This document shows, piece after piece, positions 46,026-55,353 of a stretch of 64,000 nt of DNA. The stretch covers positions 1,302,001 to 1,366,000 of the forward strand of contig NZ_QYUO01000003.1 in NCBI RefSeq assembly GCF_003591035.1, given 5' to 3'. The DNA comes from Noviherbaspirillum saxi. Lineage in GTDB: Bacteria > Pseudomonadota > Gammaproteobacteria > Burkholderiales > Burkholderiaceae_D. The notes beneath the pieces are model-generated. The model made no database searches. It was not told the origin of the DNA and saw only the letters and a program-made list of their open reading frames with translations. The position numbers were made by a program, and so were the translations under genes. Position 1 is the stretch's first letter; every line of letters begins with the position of its first letter.

Positions 46026-47135
46026 AAAATATCCATCACACCACGCTGGGCGATACAGGCTCCCTCGCACGACACGATTACTCCAGCCATCGATGCGACG
46101 ATGCTCATCCAGCTGCTGACGAATATACAAATCTCGGGGTCGATAGCCTCTGCCGGGCGTTCGATGGGCTTGTCGTACCGGCATGTCTGGGGCTTGCTTC
46201 GCGATGCAGAGCAAGTGCTTGGGGCGACGCTGATCACTAAACATCCTGGTCATGGCACCTACCTGAGCGACCTGGCAAATCTGCTTATTCAGGCAGACAA
46301 GCGTATCGTGGCCCGGCTTGCCCCAACGCTAGAATCCCTGGCATCGGAACTCGAAGCGGAACTTCGGAAAGCCTTGCCTACCGAAGGCGCGGTACTGCGG
46401 CTTTGTGCCAGTCACGGCTTCGCGGTAGAGACGATGCTCAATATGATGAGGGAAAAGGATTTGCTGGTCGAAGTGCGTTATAGAAACAGTACGGAAGCAC
46501 TTGCAGCACTTGCCAACGCCGACTGCGACATGGCGGGTTTCCATGTACCGGTTGGCACTTTCCAGCAGCAGGCGATAGAGCAATACATGAGGTGGCTGTC
46601 TCCCGGCCATATGCTTATTCACTTGGCAACGCGCCGTCAGGGATTGTTCACGGCTCGTGATAATCCACACGGGATTAACGGACTGAAGGACCTTACCCGG
46701 AAAGATATTCGGTTCGTCAACAGGCAGAATGGTTCCGGCACTCGCATGCTAATGGAAATGATGCTGAAAAAGCAGCGCATTTCACCCCATAAGATCACGG
46801 GTTTTGAAACAGCCGAGTTCACCCATGCGGCAGTTGCAGCGTATATTGCAAGCGGCATGGCCGATGTTGGGTTTGGCATTGAAACAGCCGCACATCGATT
46901 TGGTCTGCATTTCATTCCTTTGGCCGAGGAACGGTATTTTTTTGCGGTGAGAAAGACGGCACTGGATCTTTCAACTGTTCAAGACACGCTCTCAGTTCTC
47001 AGATCCGGAAGGTTTCAGGCGGCAGTATCGCAGTTGCCGGGATATGAATCATCCGGTGCCGGTACGGTGATATCGGTTCAGGATGCATTTCAGTTGGCAC
47101 CGGATCGACCGAAAGGACCAAAGCAGATCGCCTGA
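46023..47135 (+). CDS. ModE-type HTH regulator with PBP-like ligand domain
   Basis: The start is set at 46023 (MKISITPRWAIQAPSHDTI); the frame is open further upstream but runs through the fdsB start. The 370-residue protein has a ModE/LysR-like winged helix (NIQISGSIASAGRSMGLSYR and HVWGLLRDAEQVLGATL). A periplasmic-binding-protein-like domain follows (LRLCASHGFAVETMLN, NRQNGSGTRMLMEMML), as seen in molybdate-type regulators. It is divergent from fdsB-fdsA, so it probably controls formate dehydrogenase in response to formate, molybdate or a related oxyanion. Confidence 0.82.
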   Translation: MKISITPRWAIQAPSHDTITPAIDATMLIQLLTNIQISGSIASAGRSMGLSYRHVWGLLRDAEQVLGATLITKHPGHGTYLSDLANLLIQADKRIVARLAPTLESLASELEAELRKALPTEGAVLRLCASHGFAVETMLNMMREKDLLVEVRYRNSTEALAALANADCDMAGFHVPVGTFQQQAIEQYMRWLSPGHMLIHLATRRQGLFTARDNPHGINGLKDLTRKDIRFVNRQNGSGTRMLMEMMLKKQRISPHKITGFETAEFTHAAVAAYIASGMADVGFGIETAAHRFGLHFIPLAEERYFFAVRKTALDLSTVQDTLSVLRSGRFQAAVSQLPGYESSGAGTVISVQDAFQLAPDRPKGPKQIA

Positions 47136-47212
47136 GGAATTATTGCTCGAATGAACGGCTCGGAAGAGCGCACAATAGATTGTATGGCGTCATCGTTGAT
47201 GAGGAGGCTGCC

Positions 47213-47293
47213 ATGACAATGGAGCATTCCCCACAGCACCTGACCGTACCATTTTTGCGCGATGAATATAAAAAGAAGCCGGAGCCCCTTTGA
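47213..47293 (+). CDS. Possible 26-residue small protein
   Basis: An ATG follows a strong GAGGAGG ribosome site and opens a short frame (MTMEHSPQHLTVPFLRDEYK, then KKPEPL and stop). It lies 78 bp after the regulator and before the convergent TonB receptor gene. The peptide is charged, with no membrane segment. It is called mainly for its ribosome site; it could also be chance. Confidence 0.35.
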   Translation: MTMEHSPQHLTVPFLRDEYKKKPEPL

Positions 47294-47326
47294 ACAGCTT
47301 GGCTACAGATGGCTTTGCCCGCCTGG

Positions 47327-49414
47327 CTAGAAGTTCATGTTCAACGTCACCCTGAACGAGCGCGACTCAATAGGATGAAAGTGGATATCATCGGTTGACG
47401 TGCCGACCGGCTCATTGGTCAAGCGCGAAGCATAGTAATAGTCGATGGCGGAGTCCTTCCGGTTGGTCAGATTGAATCCTTCCAGTTCAATACGTGTTTT
47501 CTTGTTGATCTTGTAGCCGATGCGGCCATTGAGGGTCGCCGTGCTCTTGGAGCGCACGCTGTTGTCTTCAATCAAAGGGCGGGGGCCGAAATAGCGCAGT
47601 TGCAGGGCGCCGAAATACGGACCGATATTGTTTACCGCGAGCGCGACCGAGGCAACGCCTTCGACTGCACCCGGTATATGTCGTCCGGTCGGATCGAAAC
47701 CACGGAAACGCGCCCTCGCAAATGCGAGATCGGCATCAATGGTCAGCCAATCAGTCGGCTTATAGTAATTGTTGAACTCGAAACCGAGACGTCGGCTCGG
47801 GCGGCCCGCTTCAGTGGTTCCGGCATCACCGACGAACACCAGTTCCGAGTCGAAGTCGAGTTGGTAAACGGAAAATGAGCTTTGCAAGCCTGGAATGATC
47901 TCGGTACGGATACCTAACTCGGCGCCTTTCGAGCGAACCAGAGGCGGGACGCGATCGGCAGCCTCGCCTGAGGCCGGGTCTATCGTAATCGTGGTGCCGC
48001 GCGCATCGTTGCTATGAAATCCGGAACCGATATTGAAGTAATACTCTGTCTTGGCCCACGGCCCGAAGATCAGGCTCAGCTTGGGGCTGGCGATGCTGTC
48101 ATTTGCCTTCCCCGAGTTCGCCGGGTTATCGCTATTGATGTTGAAGCGGTAGAAGTCTTCGCGCAGACCCGCCACAGTCCTGAACGTATCGGTCCAGCGG
48201 GTATTGTTTTCGAAATAGATGCCGGCACTACTTTCAACAATATGGTCCGCCCGTGTCGTCGACAGCCTTTGCCGGGCGGCGGTGCCAAATAGTCCATTGA
48301 AAATATTGTCGTTCTGTAGCTGCAGTCCGATGGTATTGTCGGACTCGCGTCCAAACATTCTGGTCGGCCATGTATGACTTGCGTTCATCCCGGTCGTCGT
48401 GCGCTTGTCGCGTTGATTGAATTGGTCTCCGTTTACCGGGTCTACATCAAAATACGTGAAGTTGGAATACAGATCGAGTTCATTCCGGATGACATAGGCG
48501 TTCACATTTGTCGATCCGGATGCCGTGCTTTGCCGCCACGCGCTCGACAGGCTGTATCTGCGCGCATTGCCGCCATCTGTCGGATCGATCGCATCAAACC
48601 GTCCGATCAGCCCGCTCTCGACTGCGCGCCGGGGAATCTGGTCCGTGGCGTTCCAATTGCCGCGGTAAGCCATCGCAGTGACATTAAAGCCATTGGCCGT
48701 CGTGCCTTCGCTGTAGCGCAGAACGCCATTCAGCTTCCGGTAGTCGTCCGGATTGGTGAACGGTCCGTCGTTATGAAAAAGTTCCAGCGCATACAGCAGG
48801 TTACCGTTGCCGGCTTTCGGAGCATCCATCAATAAAGTCCGGCGATATCCGTTCTGGCCTATGCCTATGCTTGCCAGACCCTGGTCAAGTCTGTTCGGAT
48901 ACAAGACGCTGACGGCCCCGGCGGAAGCGAAATCACCTTCAGACGCATAGTAAGGACCTTTCTTGTAATCGAGTCGGTTCGCGAGTTCGGGAATCAGGAA
49001 GTTCAAGTCGGTCCATCCCTGGCCGTGGCCATGGCTGCGCTGATTGACCAGCATGCCGTCGACGGAGGTACGAAGGTCCGTTCCGTGATCAAGATTAAAC
49101 CCGCGGAGGTAGAACTGATTCGCTTTGCCCTCACCGCTATGCTGACTGACAATCAATCCGGGCATGGCTTCCAGTGTTTCACCTGCCCGGTAAACAGTAC
49201 GAGCCTCCAGCTGCTCCTGGGTGACGAAACCGGCATTCGCCGACTCCGCAACGCCGATCTGGCTTGTCCGTGATGCATCGACGCTTACTGCGGGCAGGAC
49301 GTTATCCTGTGCTATGGATGTCGGAGAAAAGCCGAGAATTGAAGCGCCGAAGAGGGTCGCGACGAGCGGATTATGTTTAAAAGACCGAATTGCGAATTGG
49401 TTGGAGTATTTCAT
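47327..49414 (-). CDS. TonB-dependent outer-membrane receptor
   Basis: Starting at 49414 (MKYSNQFAIRSFKHNPLVAT), the 695-residue protein has a signal sequence and a plug domain (AGETLEAMPGLIVSQHSGEG, FYLRGFNLDHGTDLRTSVDG). A 22-strand-type barrel follows, ending in SFRVTLNMNF. The loop NQRSHGHGQGW is His-rich. It is the last gene on the minus strand after cobN-exbB-DUF2149, 270 bp downstream of them, with no gene between. Its ligand is unproven; B12-riboswitch control of the neighbouring genes suggests a corrinoid or cobalt complex. Confidence 0.9.
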   Translation of the reverse strand: MKYSNQFAIRSFKHNPLVATLFGASILGFSPTSIAQDNVLPAVSVDASRTSQIGVAESANAGFVTQEQLEARTVYRAGETLEAMPGLIVSQHSGEGKANQFYLRGFNLDHGTDLRTSVDGMLVNQRSHGHGQGWTDLNFLIPELANRLDYKKGPYYASEGDFASAGAVSVLYPNRLDQGLASIGIGQNGYRRTLLMDAPKAGNGNLLYALELFHNDGPFTNPDDYRKLNGVLRYSEGTTANGFNVTAMAYRGNWNATDQIPRRAVESGLIGRFDAIDPTDGGNARRYSLSSAWRQSTASGSTNVNAYVIRNELDLYSNFTYFDVDPVNGDQFNQRDKRTTTGMNASHTWPTRMFGRESDNTIGLQLQNDNIFNGLFGTAARQRLSTTRADHIVESSAGIYFENNTRWTDTFRTVAGLREDFYRFNINSDNPANSGKANDSIASPKLSLIFGPWAKTEYYFNIGSGFHSNDARGTTITIDPASGEAADRVPPLVRSKGAELGIRTEIIPGLQSSFSVYQLDFDSELVFVGDAGTTEAGRPSRRLGFEFNNYYKPTDWLTIDADLAFARARFRGFDPTGRHIPGAVEGVASVALAVNNIGPYFGALQLRYFGPRPLIEDNSVRSKSTATLNGRIGYKINKKTRIELEGFNLTNRKDSAIDYYYASRLTNEPVGTSTDDIHFHPIESRSFRVTLNMNF

Positions 49415-49683
49415 TATTTTTACCAAAGGCAAGTTTGCAAAATTAGTCTTCCACCAAATCCGGGCAGATCATCAAATAGTACGGTGATAGAACAGCGATG
49501 GATTCAAAATACCGGACAAATTGCTATTCATTAATCAAGAGTCACGAAGATGCGTACTGTGTATGTCCTACTACTCGTCCCAGTAATCCGTCGCTCTTCA
49601 ATTTTCGGCTTACCGCCATGTTGGCGGAAGCGTGCCGGAGCACTAGACTGAAATTGAGATGGAATCCACGACTAACTGAGCAA

Positions 49684-50028
49684 TTATTTGTTCTGCTGGT
49701 TCTTAGTAAAGGGAGTAGAAGGCTCGATCAAAACGAGCTTGCCGGTTTTCGGGTCACGAAATACCTCGCCGACGCGGTCATAGCCGTTGCCTTGCTGGGT
49801 AATGCCGCTGGCCGGGCGCTGAATTTCCCGGCCCTTGTCTACTGGCTTCGGTACCTTCAATGCGTTTTGCGTGCTAGCTGCCAGTGCCGCGAGCAGGCCG
49901 CACGCAAAAACGAGCATAACATCGACCAGATTGACCAGACTTGCACGCGGGTCTTCGTCAACGTCGTCGAGGTGAGCATCGAGCCGGGAATAGAGGCGCA
50001 GACGCTTGCGCGCTTGATTGGCTTTCAT
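49684..50028 (-). CDS. DUF2149, ExbD-like membrane protein
   Basis: The 114-residue protein has a single hydrophobic helix in DPRASLVNLVDVMLVFACGLLAALA, the DUF2149 signature. As in ExbD/TolR, an Asp sits at the start of the helix (NLVDVML), where it could carry protons. A short periplasmic part follows (GNGYDRVGEVFRDPKTGKLV). It overlaps the ExbB-like gene by 4 bp. DUF2149 proteins accompany membrane-anchored CobN-like proteins in other bacteria, so it is probably the ExbD-role partner here. Confidence 0.87.
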   Translation of the reverse strand: MKANQARKRLRLYSRLDAHLDDVDEDPRASLVNLVDVMLVFACGLLAALAASTQNALKVPKPVDKGREIQRPASGITQQGNGYDRVGEVFRDPKTGKLVLIEPSTPFTKNQQNK

Positions 50029-50459
50029 TCCATCGCCTCCAGTGTTTCTTCGTACCAGCGGCGCCGCAGCTTACCGATGACCAGGCCGCCCATTCCTGCC
50101 AATAGTCCCAGCACGGTAGCGTCGAATGCGACGGTGACCGCGCTGGCCAATTGTGCGGGATCACCCTTGCCAAGCGCGGCTAATCCCGGGCCAAGCGGAA
50201 TGATGGTGGCCATCAAGCCAAGCATGGGCGGAATGCGAGCCAGCAGGTCAGCGCGTTCGAGGCGATGGCGAGCGACAGCCTGGACGCGCTGCACGTCGCC
50301 GACGGTCTTAAGCCGGGCAAGGCCGTAAAAGCGTTCCCCGACAGCGATCCCTGCTTCAATGAGGGCGATGGCGCATGCTAGCAATAGTGCAGCGAGCGCT
50401 GGCGTCAGTAGCCAGGTGACGCCTTCATGTAGCCAGGCGAAGGATAACGAATCGTTCAT
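50025..50459 (-). CDS. MotA/TolQ/ExbB-family proton channel protein
   Basis: Starting at 50459 after AAGGAG, the 144-residue protein has three hydrophobic segments and the family core LLARIPPMLGLMATIIPLGPGLAALG followed by VAFDATVLGLLAGMGGLVIG. It is shorter than typical ExbB, as is usual for the copies beside CobN-like genes. It lies 17 bp after the CobN-like gene and overlaps DUF2149. It likely forms an inner-membrane motor with DUF2149 that energises the CobN-like protein, the receptor or both. Confidence 0.88.
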   Translation of the reverse strand: MNDSLSFAWLHEGVTWLLTPALAALLLACAIALIEAGIAVGERFYGLARLKTVGDVQRVQAVARHRLERADLLARIPPMLGLMATIIPLGPGLAALGKGDPAQLASAVTVAFDATVLGLLAGMGGLVIGKLRRRWYEETLEAME

Positions 50460-50476
50460 CAAAAACTCCTTTCAGG

Positions 50477-53400
50477 TTATGAGGTTTGCCGGCCGCACCA
50501 CAGGCCGGCACTAAACAGGACAAGGCTTGCGGCAAGCAAACCGAGCAGGTTGATGGTACGACCGACAAGATCTCTTGCCGGTGCATCAGGTTCGGTCAGT
50601 TCGTAGTAACGCGGCACGGCTTCGGGAGCGGTCGGCGCATCTGTCGCTTCCTGGTATTTTGCCGGTAGGACCGCGGGGTTCGTCTTGGCGGCTTGGATCG
50701 GCGGGCGGGGTGCAACAGCGGGCTCTTCACCTCGTGATTTGGCCAGCGTCACACCGAGCGCATGCGCATCAGCGCTGTCGAGTTGCGGCGAAAGCCACTG
50801 CCACATCGGGTGGTTCGGCGCGGTATGACCGCTGCCGGGCAAGCCGTTTTTGGCAACGAGTCGGGCCAGTTCGCCTCCCATCTGCTTGATGGTGGCAGCG
50901 TCGGTATTCCAGAAACCCTTTTCAGCAGCAACCATGAAGATGGCCAGCATGTGTGCCTTGACATGCGCATTCTGTCCCTCGCCGAGGAACTGAGCGAGGC
51001 CGAGCTTATGCGCATCATCGAAGTAGACCGATTTCACCTCGTCCCAAGCCCAGTTCTTGATCAGGTCGGGACGCGTAACCTGCCAGCCCCACAGGTTTTC
51101 GAGGAATTCCGTGCCCATCGTACGGGCACCGGCATAACCGTGACCCATCAGCGGCCTGAGCCATGCGGGATTAAGGAATCGGCCACGCAGTTCGCCCAGC
51201 AGTGCGCTTGTCAGTGGCTCGACATCGGCCCGGCCGGGTTCGGCATGCTGCAGGATCAGCGCTTCCGGCGGGCGCCCGGTGCGGCCTTCGATTGCCAGCG
51301 ACAGGCCGCCGAGGTAGTCGAAGGCGTCGTTGTTGTCGAGTAAGCCATAAAGGTTGCTGGCACGGCCATGGTACGTACGAGCGATGCCGTCGAGCGCCGT
51401 GTCGAAAGCGGCGTGGCTGGCTTCGCCACTGTCATCGAGGCCATAGGCGTGACCCATCCGGTTGCGATAGACGCGGCCAATTTCGTCGCGTTCGCGCCAG
51501 GCACCTGAGCGTTCGGTCAGCCGGTTGACGCCGGTACCGTATGCGCCAGGGGCGTCGCCGAAGATACGCTGGGCGGCAGCGCGGCCGGCCTCGCTGGCTG
51601 AAAGACCGGATTGCCTGAGGGCGGCAAGACGGTTCATCCATTCGCGGGCAATCCGATTCTCGGCCGCCGCCTCATGGCCCCAGATCGCCGTCGGTACCGG
51701 ACCAAGGGCCGCGACCAATGCTTCCTTGAATTCAGGCCGCTCTTCGGACAAGCCTGCAGCGGAAGCCGCCAGCGCCATTCTGCCGGCCCGGTCGATGAGA
51801 TTGATCAGGTTGGGGTAGAGGTCGCGGAACAGGCCAGAGGTGGTGATGATCACATCGCGGCGCTTGGCCCCTGGTTTGAGGCGGACGTCGGTGACGATAC
51901 CGCGAGCATTCCATACCGGTTCAGCACCCATCATGGCGAGCGCGAAAGCGACCATGACACCTTCGTCGCGAACCGCGTCGGAAGCCCACAAAATGACACC
52001 TTCGGAGCCCTGCTCCGACCTGCTACGGGCCAGGGCCTTGCCAACCAGTTCCTCGCCAAGACGGTAACCAAGGCGGGTCGGCAGGATGTCGCCGTCCACG
52101 GCATGAAAATTACGGCCAGTCGGCAGTGAATCCGGCGAACGCAGCGGGTCGTTCCCCTTGCCGGGCGGGATATAACGCCCCTCGAGCCCGGCCAGCAGGC
52201 CACGCATTTCGAGGCGCGGTGAATCGGCTAGCATGCGGCTGATATGCGGGTCGTCGATGCCGCCTTTCCTCATCGAGTCGAGCATCAGATCCAGGGACTG
52301 CTGACTCCAGGTACGACCGAAAATGTGCAATCCGAAGGGCATGAACTTTTCCTGCAGCTTGGTCAGATAGTGGCCGACTTCGTGAGCCAGCAAGTCGTCG
52401 TCGGCCGCTTCGTAGTCGATGCCACGTACTGCCAGCACGTCCGCCATCGAGGCTTCCAATTCTGCCTTCAGGTTGAGAGCGATGACCTGTTCGCGGATGG
52501 TGCGAGCGGCCTGGGCTTTCAGCGATTCGCTGGAGGCAGCCTGAAAGCTCTCGACAAGCTGGCGCAAGGCCAGCAACTGGTCGTAGAGGGGCGTCGCGGC
52601 TAGCGGTGGCGTGAGGTGATCGACGATGACGGCCAAGCCGCGACGCTTTGCCTGGGTTCCTTCGCCGACACCATCGACGATATAGGGGTAGATACCGGGA
52701 AGGTCGGCTGCGATCAAGCTTGGATAGTCGTCGGCCGTCAGCCCTACTGCTTTGCCAGGCAGGAATTCGTAGGTGGAGTGGCGACCTACATGCACGATCG
52801 CATCGGCCTGGAAGCGGTCACGCAGCCAATGATAGAAGGCGAGATACTGGTGCGGTGGCGTGACGCTGGTATTGGCGTGCAGGAGTTCCTCATCCACTTC
52901 CCAGCCACGCGGCGGCTGCGGACCGATGAATACGTTGCCGAACGTGATACCCGGCACAAGCAATTTCCCGCTGTCGACCATTACTTTGCCCGGCGCTGCG
53001 CCCCACCCCTTCAGTCCCTCAATACCGTAACCCGTCAGCCGGCGGTTGAGTGGGGCTAGCGTAACGCAACGGTGGCTCGGCTTGTCGGCCAGGCAGGCGA
53101 GATAACCGGCTTCCAACGACTGCATGTCGCGGATTGCCTGGTCGCGTTTCGGATGATCGGCGCCGTCCACCAGATGACGCAATTCCTTTAACACCGCATC
53201 GACTCGTTTGCGACCGACCGCACGTTCGTTGGCGGCCTCGGCTTCGAGCACTTCAGCCTGCAGCCGTCCGAGCGGTCCGCCCGTCATTTCAGCCTGGACG
53301 CGAACCGGCAGCGTCGCAAACCAGCGGGCATAATCGGCTGCTTTGATCGTTTCAACGGAAGAGCTCAACTCACGTAGCGCAGCGCGGTCTTCCGGCAGAT

Positions 53401-54802
53401 TCACACCGTGAGACATGATGCGATCGAGCAGCGCTTCCGGCGACGCGGGCAAATCACCGACCGTATAGCCTGCCGCCTTAAGCGCGTGCAGCATGTCGAA
53501 CAATGACGCCGGCACATCAAGGTTGTCGGCGCCGATGTTTTGACGTCCCGGCGGGTGGTTGTAATAGATGATGGCAACGCGCTTGTCCCGGTTTGCCTTG
53601 CTGCGCAACGTCAGCCATCGATGGACGCGGGCCGCGAGGCGATCAACTTCCACTGCCAATGTGGCGGGCGGTCGCGTTTCAATGCCGGTAACCCGATCCA
53701 GCTTGCTACGTCCAAGCGCCGAGACGACAATAGGCTGGCCGATACCCTGCAGCTCAGGCAAGGCAACGCGGTACTGCACGGAGTCGGCCGGCAGTCCATC
53801 GGGTGAGAGACGCCACTGGGTCACGTTACGATCAGTTAAGCGGATAGCTTTGAGCACTGGCACATCCAGCTTTTTGAAGGCTTCAGTTACAGTCTCCCGT
53901 CCTTCGGCGGCTCCCACCACGAAATCCTGCAACACAATCAACGCTTTCGGCTTAGCTGGAGCAATCAGCTCGGGCAGGCGCTCGAGCGCGTTCCGCGAAG
54001 CGCCGCCCCAGCGGGTCAATACCTGCACACAGGGCAGGCCCCGTTGTTCGATGCGCTGGCAGATAGCTGTGGGAGCGCTGCCGTCCATGTTGGCGAGGTC
54101 GAGGACAACGACGGTTGGCATCGCCTTCAGGCCAAGGGCTTCACCGCCGCCCCAGGCTGCCGCATCGCTTAATTCCTTGTCGCCGACACGCAATCGCAGC
54201 GTCGGTTCCGGTTTCACTGCTGCCAAGGTGTGGCGCGGGTCAAGTAGATGCGCGAAGAGCGCCGCCGTATTTTCAGTGCCGCCGGCCTGCCATATTTGGC
54301 GCGCGGCTAGCCAGTGACGGGCCGTCGGGTAAGCTGTGGCGGCAGCCAGTGCTGCTGCGGGCGGGTGTTCAAGCGCAAGCTCGCGTAAGGTTTCTGGAGG
54401 GAAGTTATTCAGGCTGCCTGATTTATTCGCAGAAAGATTACGGCTCATCAGGCTTAAACCGGAGTCGCCGTTCATCGCCAGGACAGCCGCTTGCGGTCGG
54501 GCATACCGCGCCACGGCATCCTTCAGGCGCCGCGAGGGATCCCCGAAGACAGAGACCGCTAATACGATGTCGGCCTGCGCAAGCCACTGGCTGAGTTGCC
54601 TGTCGCTCGCCGCCATGAGTTGAGCCGGCGTACGCAACAGAATGCGGTCGTTCGGGTGGCTTGCGAGATGGCGGTGCGCTGCCTCGATCGCAGTCGGAGC
54701 AGCGCGTTCAGTGACGATGCCAAATAGGGTTGCCGCGTTTAGCTGCCCAGAGATCGCGCAGAAGAGGATGCAAACCAGATAGGATGCGAGTTTACTGACC
54801 AT
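50477..54802 (-). CDS. Membrane-anchored, exported CobN-family protein
   Basis: The 1441-residue protein has the CobN/Mg-chelatase H family build. The core includes NHPPGRQNIGADNLDVPASL (from about residue 415), GRHSTYEFLPGKAVGL, and WASDAVRDEGVMVAFALAMM followed by LFRDLYPNLINLIDRAG (about 940-1000). Unlike cytoplasmic CobN it has a signal peptide (LASYLVCILFCAISGQLNAA) and a C-terminal helix (NLLGLLAASLVLFSAGLWCG), so the body should face the periplasm. No cobS/cobT or chlI/chlD lies nearby. Anchored relatives such as HmuS of Bacteroides work in heme handling, and this copy sits under a B12 riboswitch. The ATG has a weak ribosome site. Confidence 0.92.
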   Translation of the reverse strand: MVSKLASYLVCILFCAISGQLNAATLFGIVTERAAPTAIEAAHRHLASHPNDRILLRTPAQLMAASDRQLSQWLAQADIVLAVSVFGDPSRRLKDAVARYARPQAAVLAMNGDSGLSLMSRNLSANKSGSLNNFPPETLRELALEHPPAAALAAATAYPTARHWLAARQIWQAGGTENTAALFAHLLDPRHTLAAVKPEPTLRLRVGDKELSDAAAWGGGEALGLKAMPTVVVLDLANMDGSAPTAICQRIEQRGLPCVQVLTRWGGASRNALERLPELIAPAKPKALIVLQDFVVGAAEGRETVTEAFKKLDVPVLKAIRLTDRNVTQWRLSPDGLPADSVQYRVALPELQGIGQPIVVSALGRSKLDRVTGIETRPPATLAVEVDRLAARVHRWLTLRSKANRDKRVAIIYYNHPPGRQNIGADNLDVPASLFDMLHALKAAGYTVGDLPASPEALLDRIMSHGVNLPEDRAALRELSSSVETIKAADYARWFATLPVRVQAEMTGGPLGRLQAEVLEAEAANERAVGRKRVDAVLKELRHLVDGADHPKRDQAIRDMQSLEAGYLACLADKPSHRCVTLAPLNRRLTGYGIEGLKGWGAAPGKVMVDSGKLLVPGITFGNVFIGPQPPRGWEVDEELLHANTSVTPPHQYLAFYHWLRDRFQADAIVHVGRHSTYEFLPGKAVGLTADDYPSLIAADLPGIYPYIVDGVGEGTQAKRRGLAVIVDHLTPPLAATPLYDQLLALRQLVESFQAASSESLKAQAARTIREQVIALNLKAELEASMADVLAVRGIDYEAADDDLLAHEVGHYLTKLQEKFMPFGLHIFGRTWSQQSLDLMLDSMRKGGIDDPHISRMLADSPRLEMRGLLAGLEGRYIPPGKGNDPLRSPDSLPTGRNFHAVDGDILPTRLGYRLGEELVGKALARSRSEQGSEGVILWASDAVRDEGVMVAFALAMMGAEPVWNARGIVTDVRLKPGAKRRDVIITTSGLFRDLYPNLINLIDRAGRMALAASAAGLSEERPEFKEALVAALGPVPTAIWGHEAAAENRIAREWMNRLAALRQSGLSASEAGRAAAQRIFGDAPGAYGTGVNRLTERSGAWRERDEIGRVYRNRMGHAYGLDDSGEASHAAFDTALDGIARTYHGRASNLYGLLDNNDAFDYLGGLSLAIEGRTGRPPEALILQHAEPGRADVEPLTSALLGELRGRFLNPAWLRPLMGHGYAGARTMGTEFLENLWGWQVTRPDLIKNWAWDEVKSVYFDDAHKLGLAQFLGEGQNAHVKAHMLAIFMVAAEKGFWNTDAATIKQMGGELARLVAKNGLPGSGHTAPNHPMWQWLSPQLDSADAHALGVTLAKSRGEEPAVAPRPPIQAAKTNPAVLPAKYQEATDAPTAPEAVPRYYELTEPDAPARDLVGRTINLLGLLAASLVLFSAGLWCGRQTS

Positions 54803-55057
54803 CAATATGGATTTTCACTATAGTCCAGCGCTGATCAGTGGTAGAAAAATCAGCGAAGAGAACTCTTGGGGAAGCTCACCATCCGTTGCAGAAGCTTTTT
54901 TGTCGAGCGTGCAAAAGATTATCGAGCGACACTAGGTTCCCTTTGATTGGCATATGCAATGCACCAGATCCAGGCGAAACTGTTCTATGAGAGGTTGCGG
55001 CACGCAGCCATCAACAGAACCTTTCCCATCACCCCGGGGAATGGTGCTACTTATGCT

Positions 55058-55231
55058 TTAGGCCGGTCTCCTGGCTTGCCATCTTCTTTCTCCGTTCCTT
55101 CCCATGCACTAGCACAGTGGAGCAATGCGGAGTCATCCGGCCTACAGTAGCGGGGGCTGCGCCGGAATGTCTGAATATCAGAGTCACCGGCTTCCCGTTT
55201 CACCCTCTCAATGAACATGAGAAAGGCACCT
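55058..55231 (-). promoter_or_regulatory. Cobalamin riboswitch
   Basis: Read on the minus strand, the aptamer shows GGTGCC near 55225, then AAACGGGAAGCCGGTGAC (55183-55200 region), the core GCGCAGCCCCCGCTACTGTA, GGGAAGG, and the B12 box AAGCCAGGAGACCGGCC (55061-55077). These are in the right order and spacing. It lies about 255 bp before the CobN-like gene and points at it, so high cobalamin should lower expression of the operon. The 255-bp segment between holds the expression platform; its terminator or sequestor could not be assigned. Confidence 0.95.
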
Positions 55232-55353
55232 AAAGTGGCCCGGAGTATAACACCAGTTGAATGGATCGCCGCCTTAAAACATGCAAATCCCGCCGGTGTT
55301 AAGATCAGCGTCATTCCCCAAAACCGGCCAAAGCCATCGCGAAGGAGACAGCA

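Noticed and set aside
50477-54802. Standard aerobic cobaltochelatase subunit CobN
   Set aside because: Signal peptide, C-terminal anchor, ExbB/DUF2149 neighbours and the absence of cobS/cobT argue against a role in cytoplasmic cobalt insertion.
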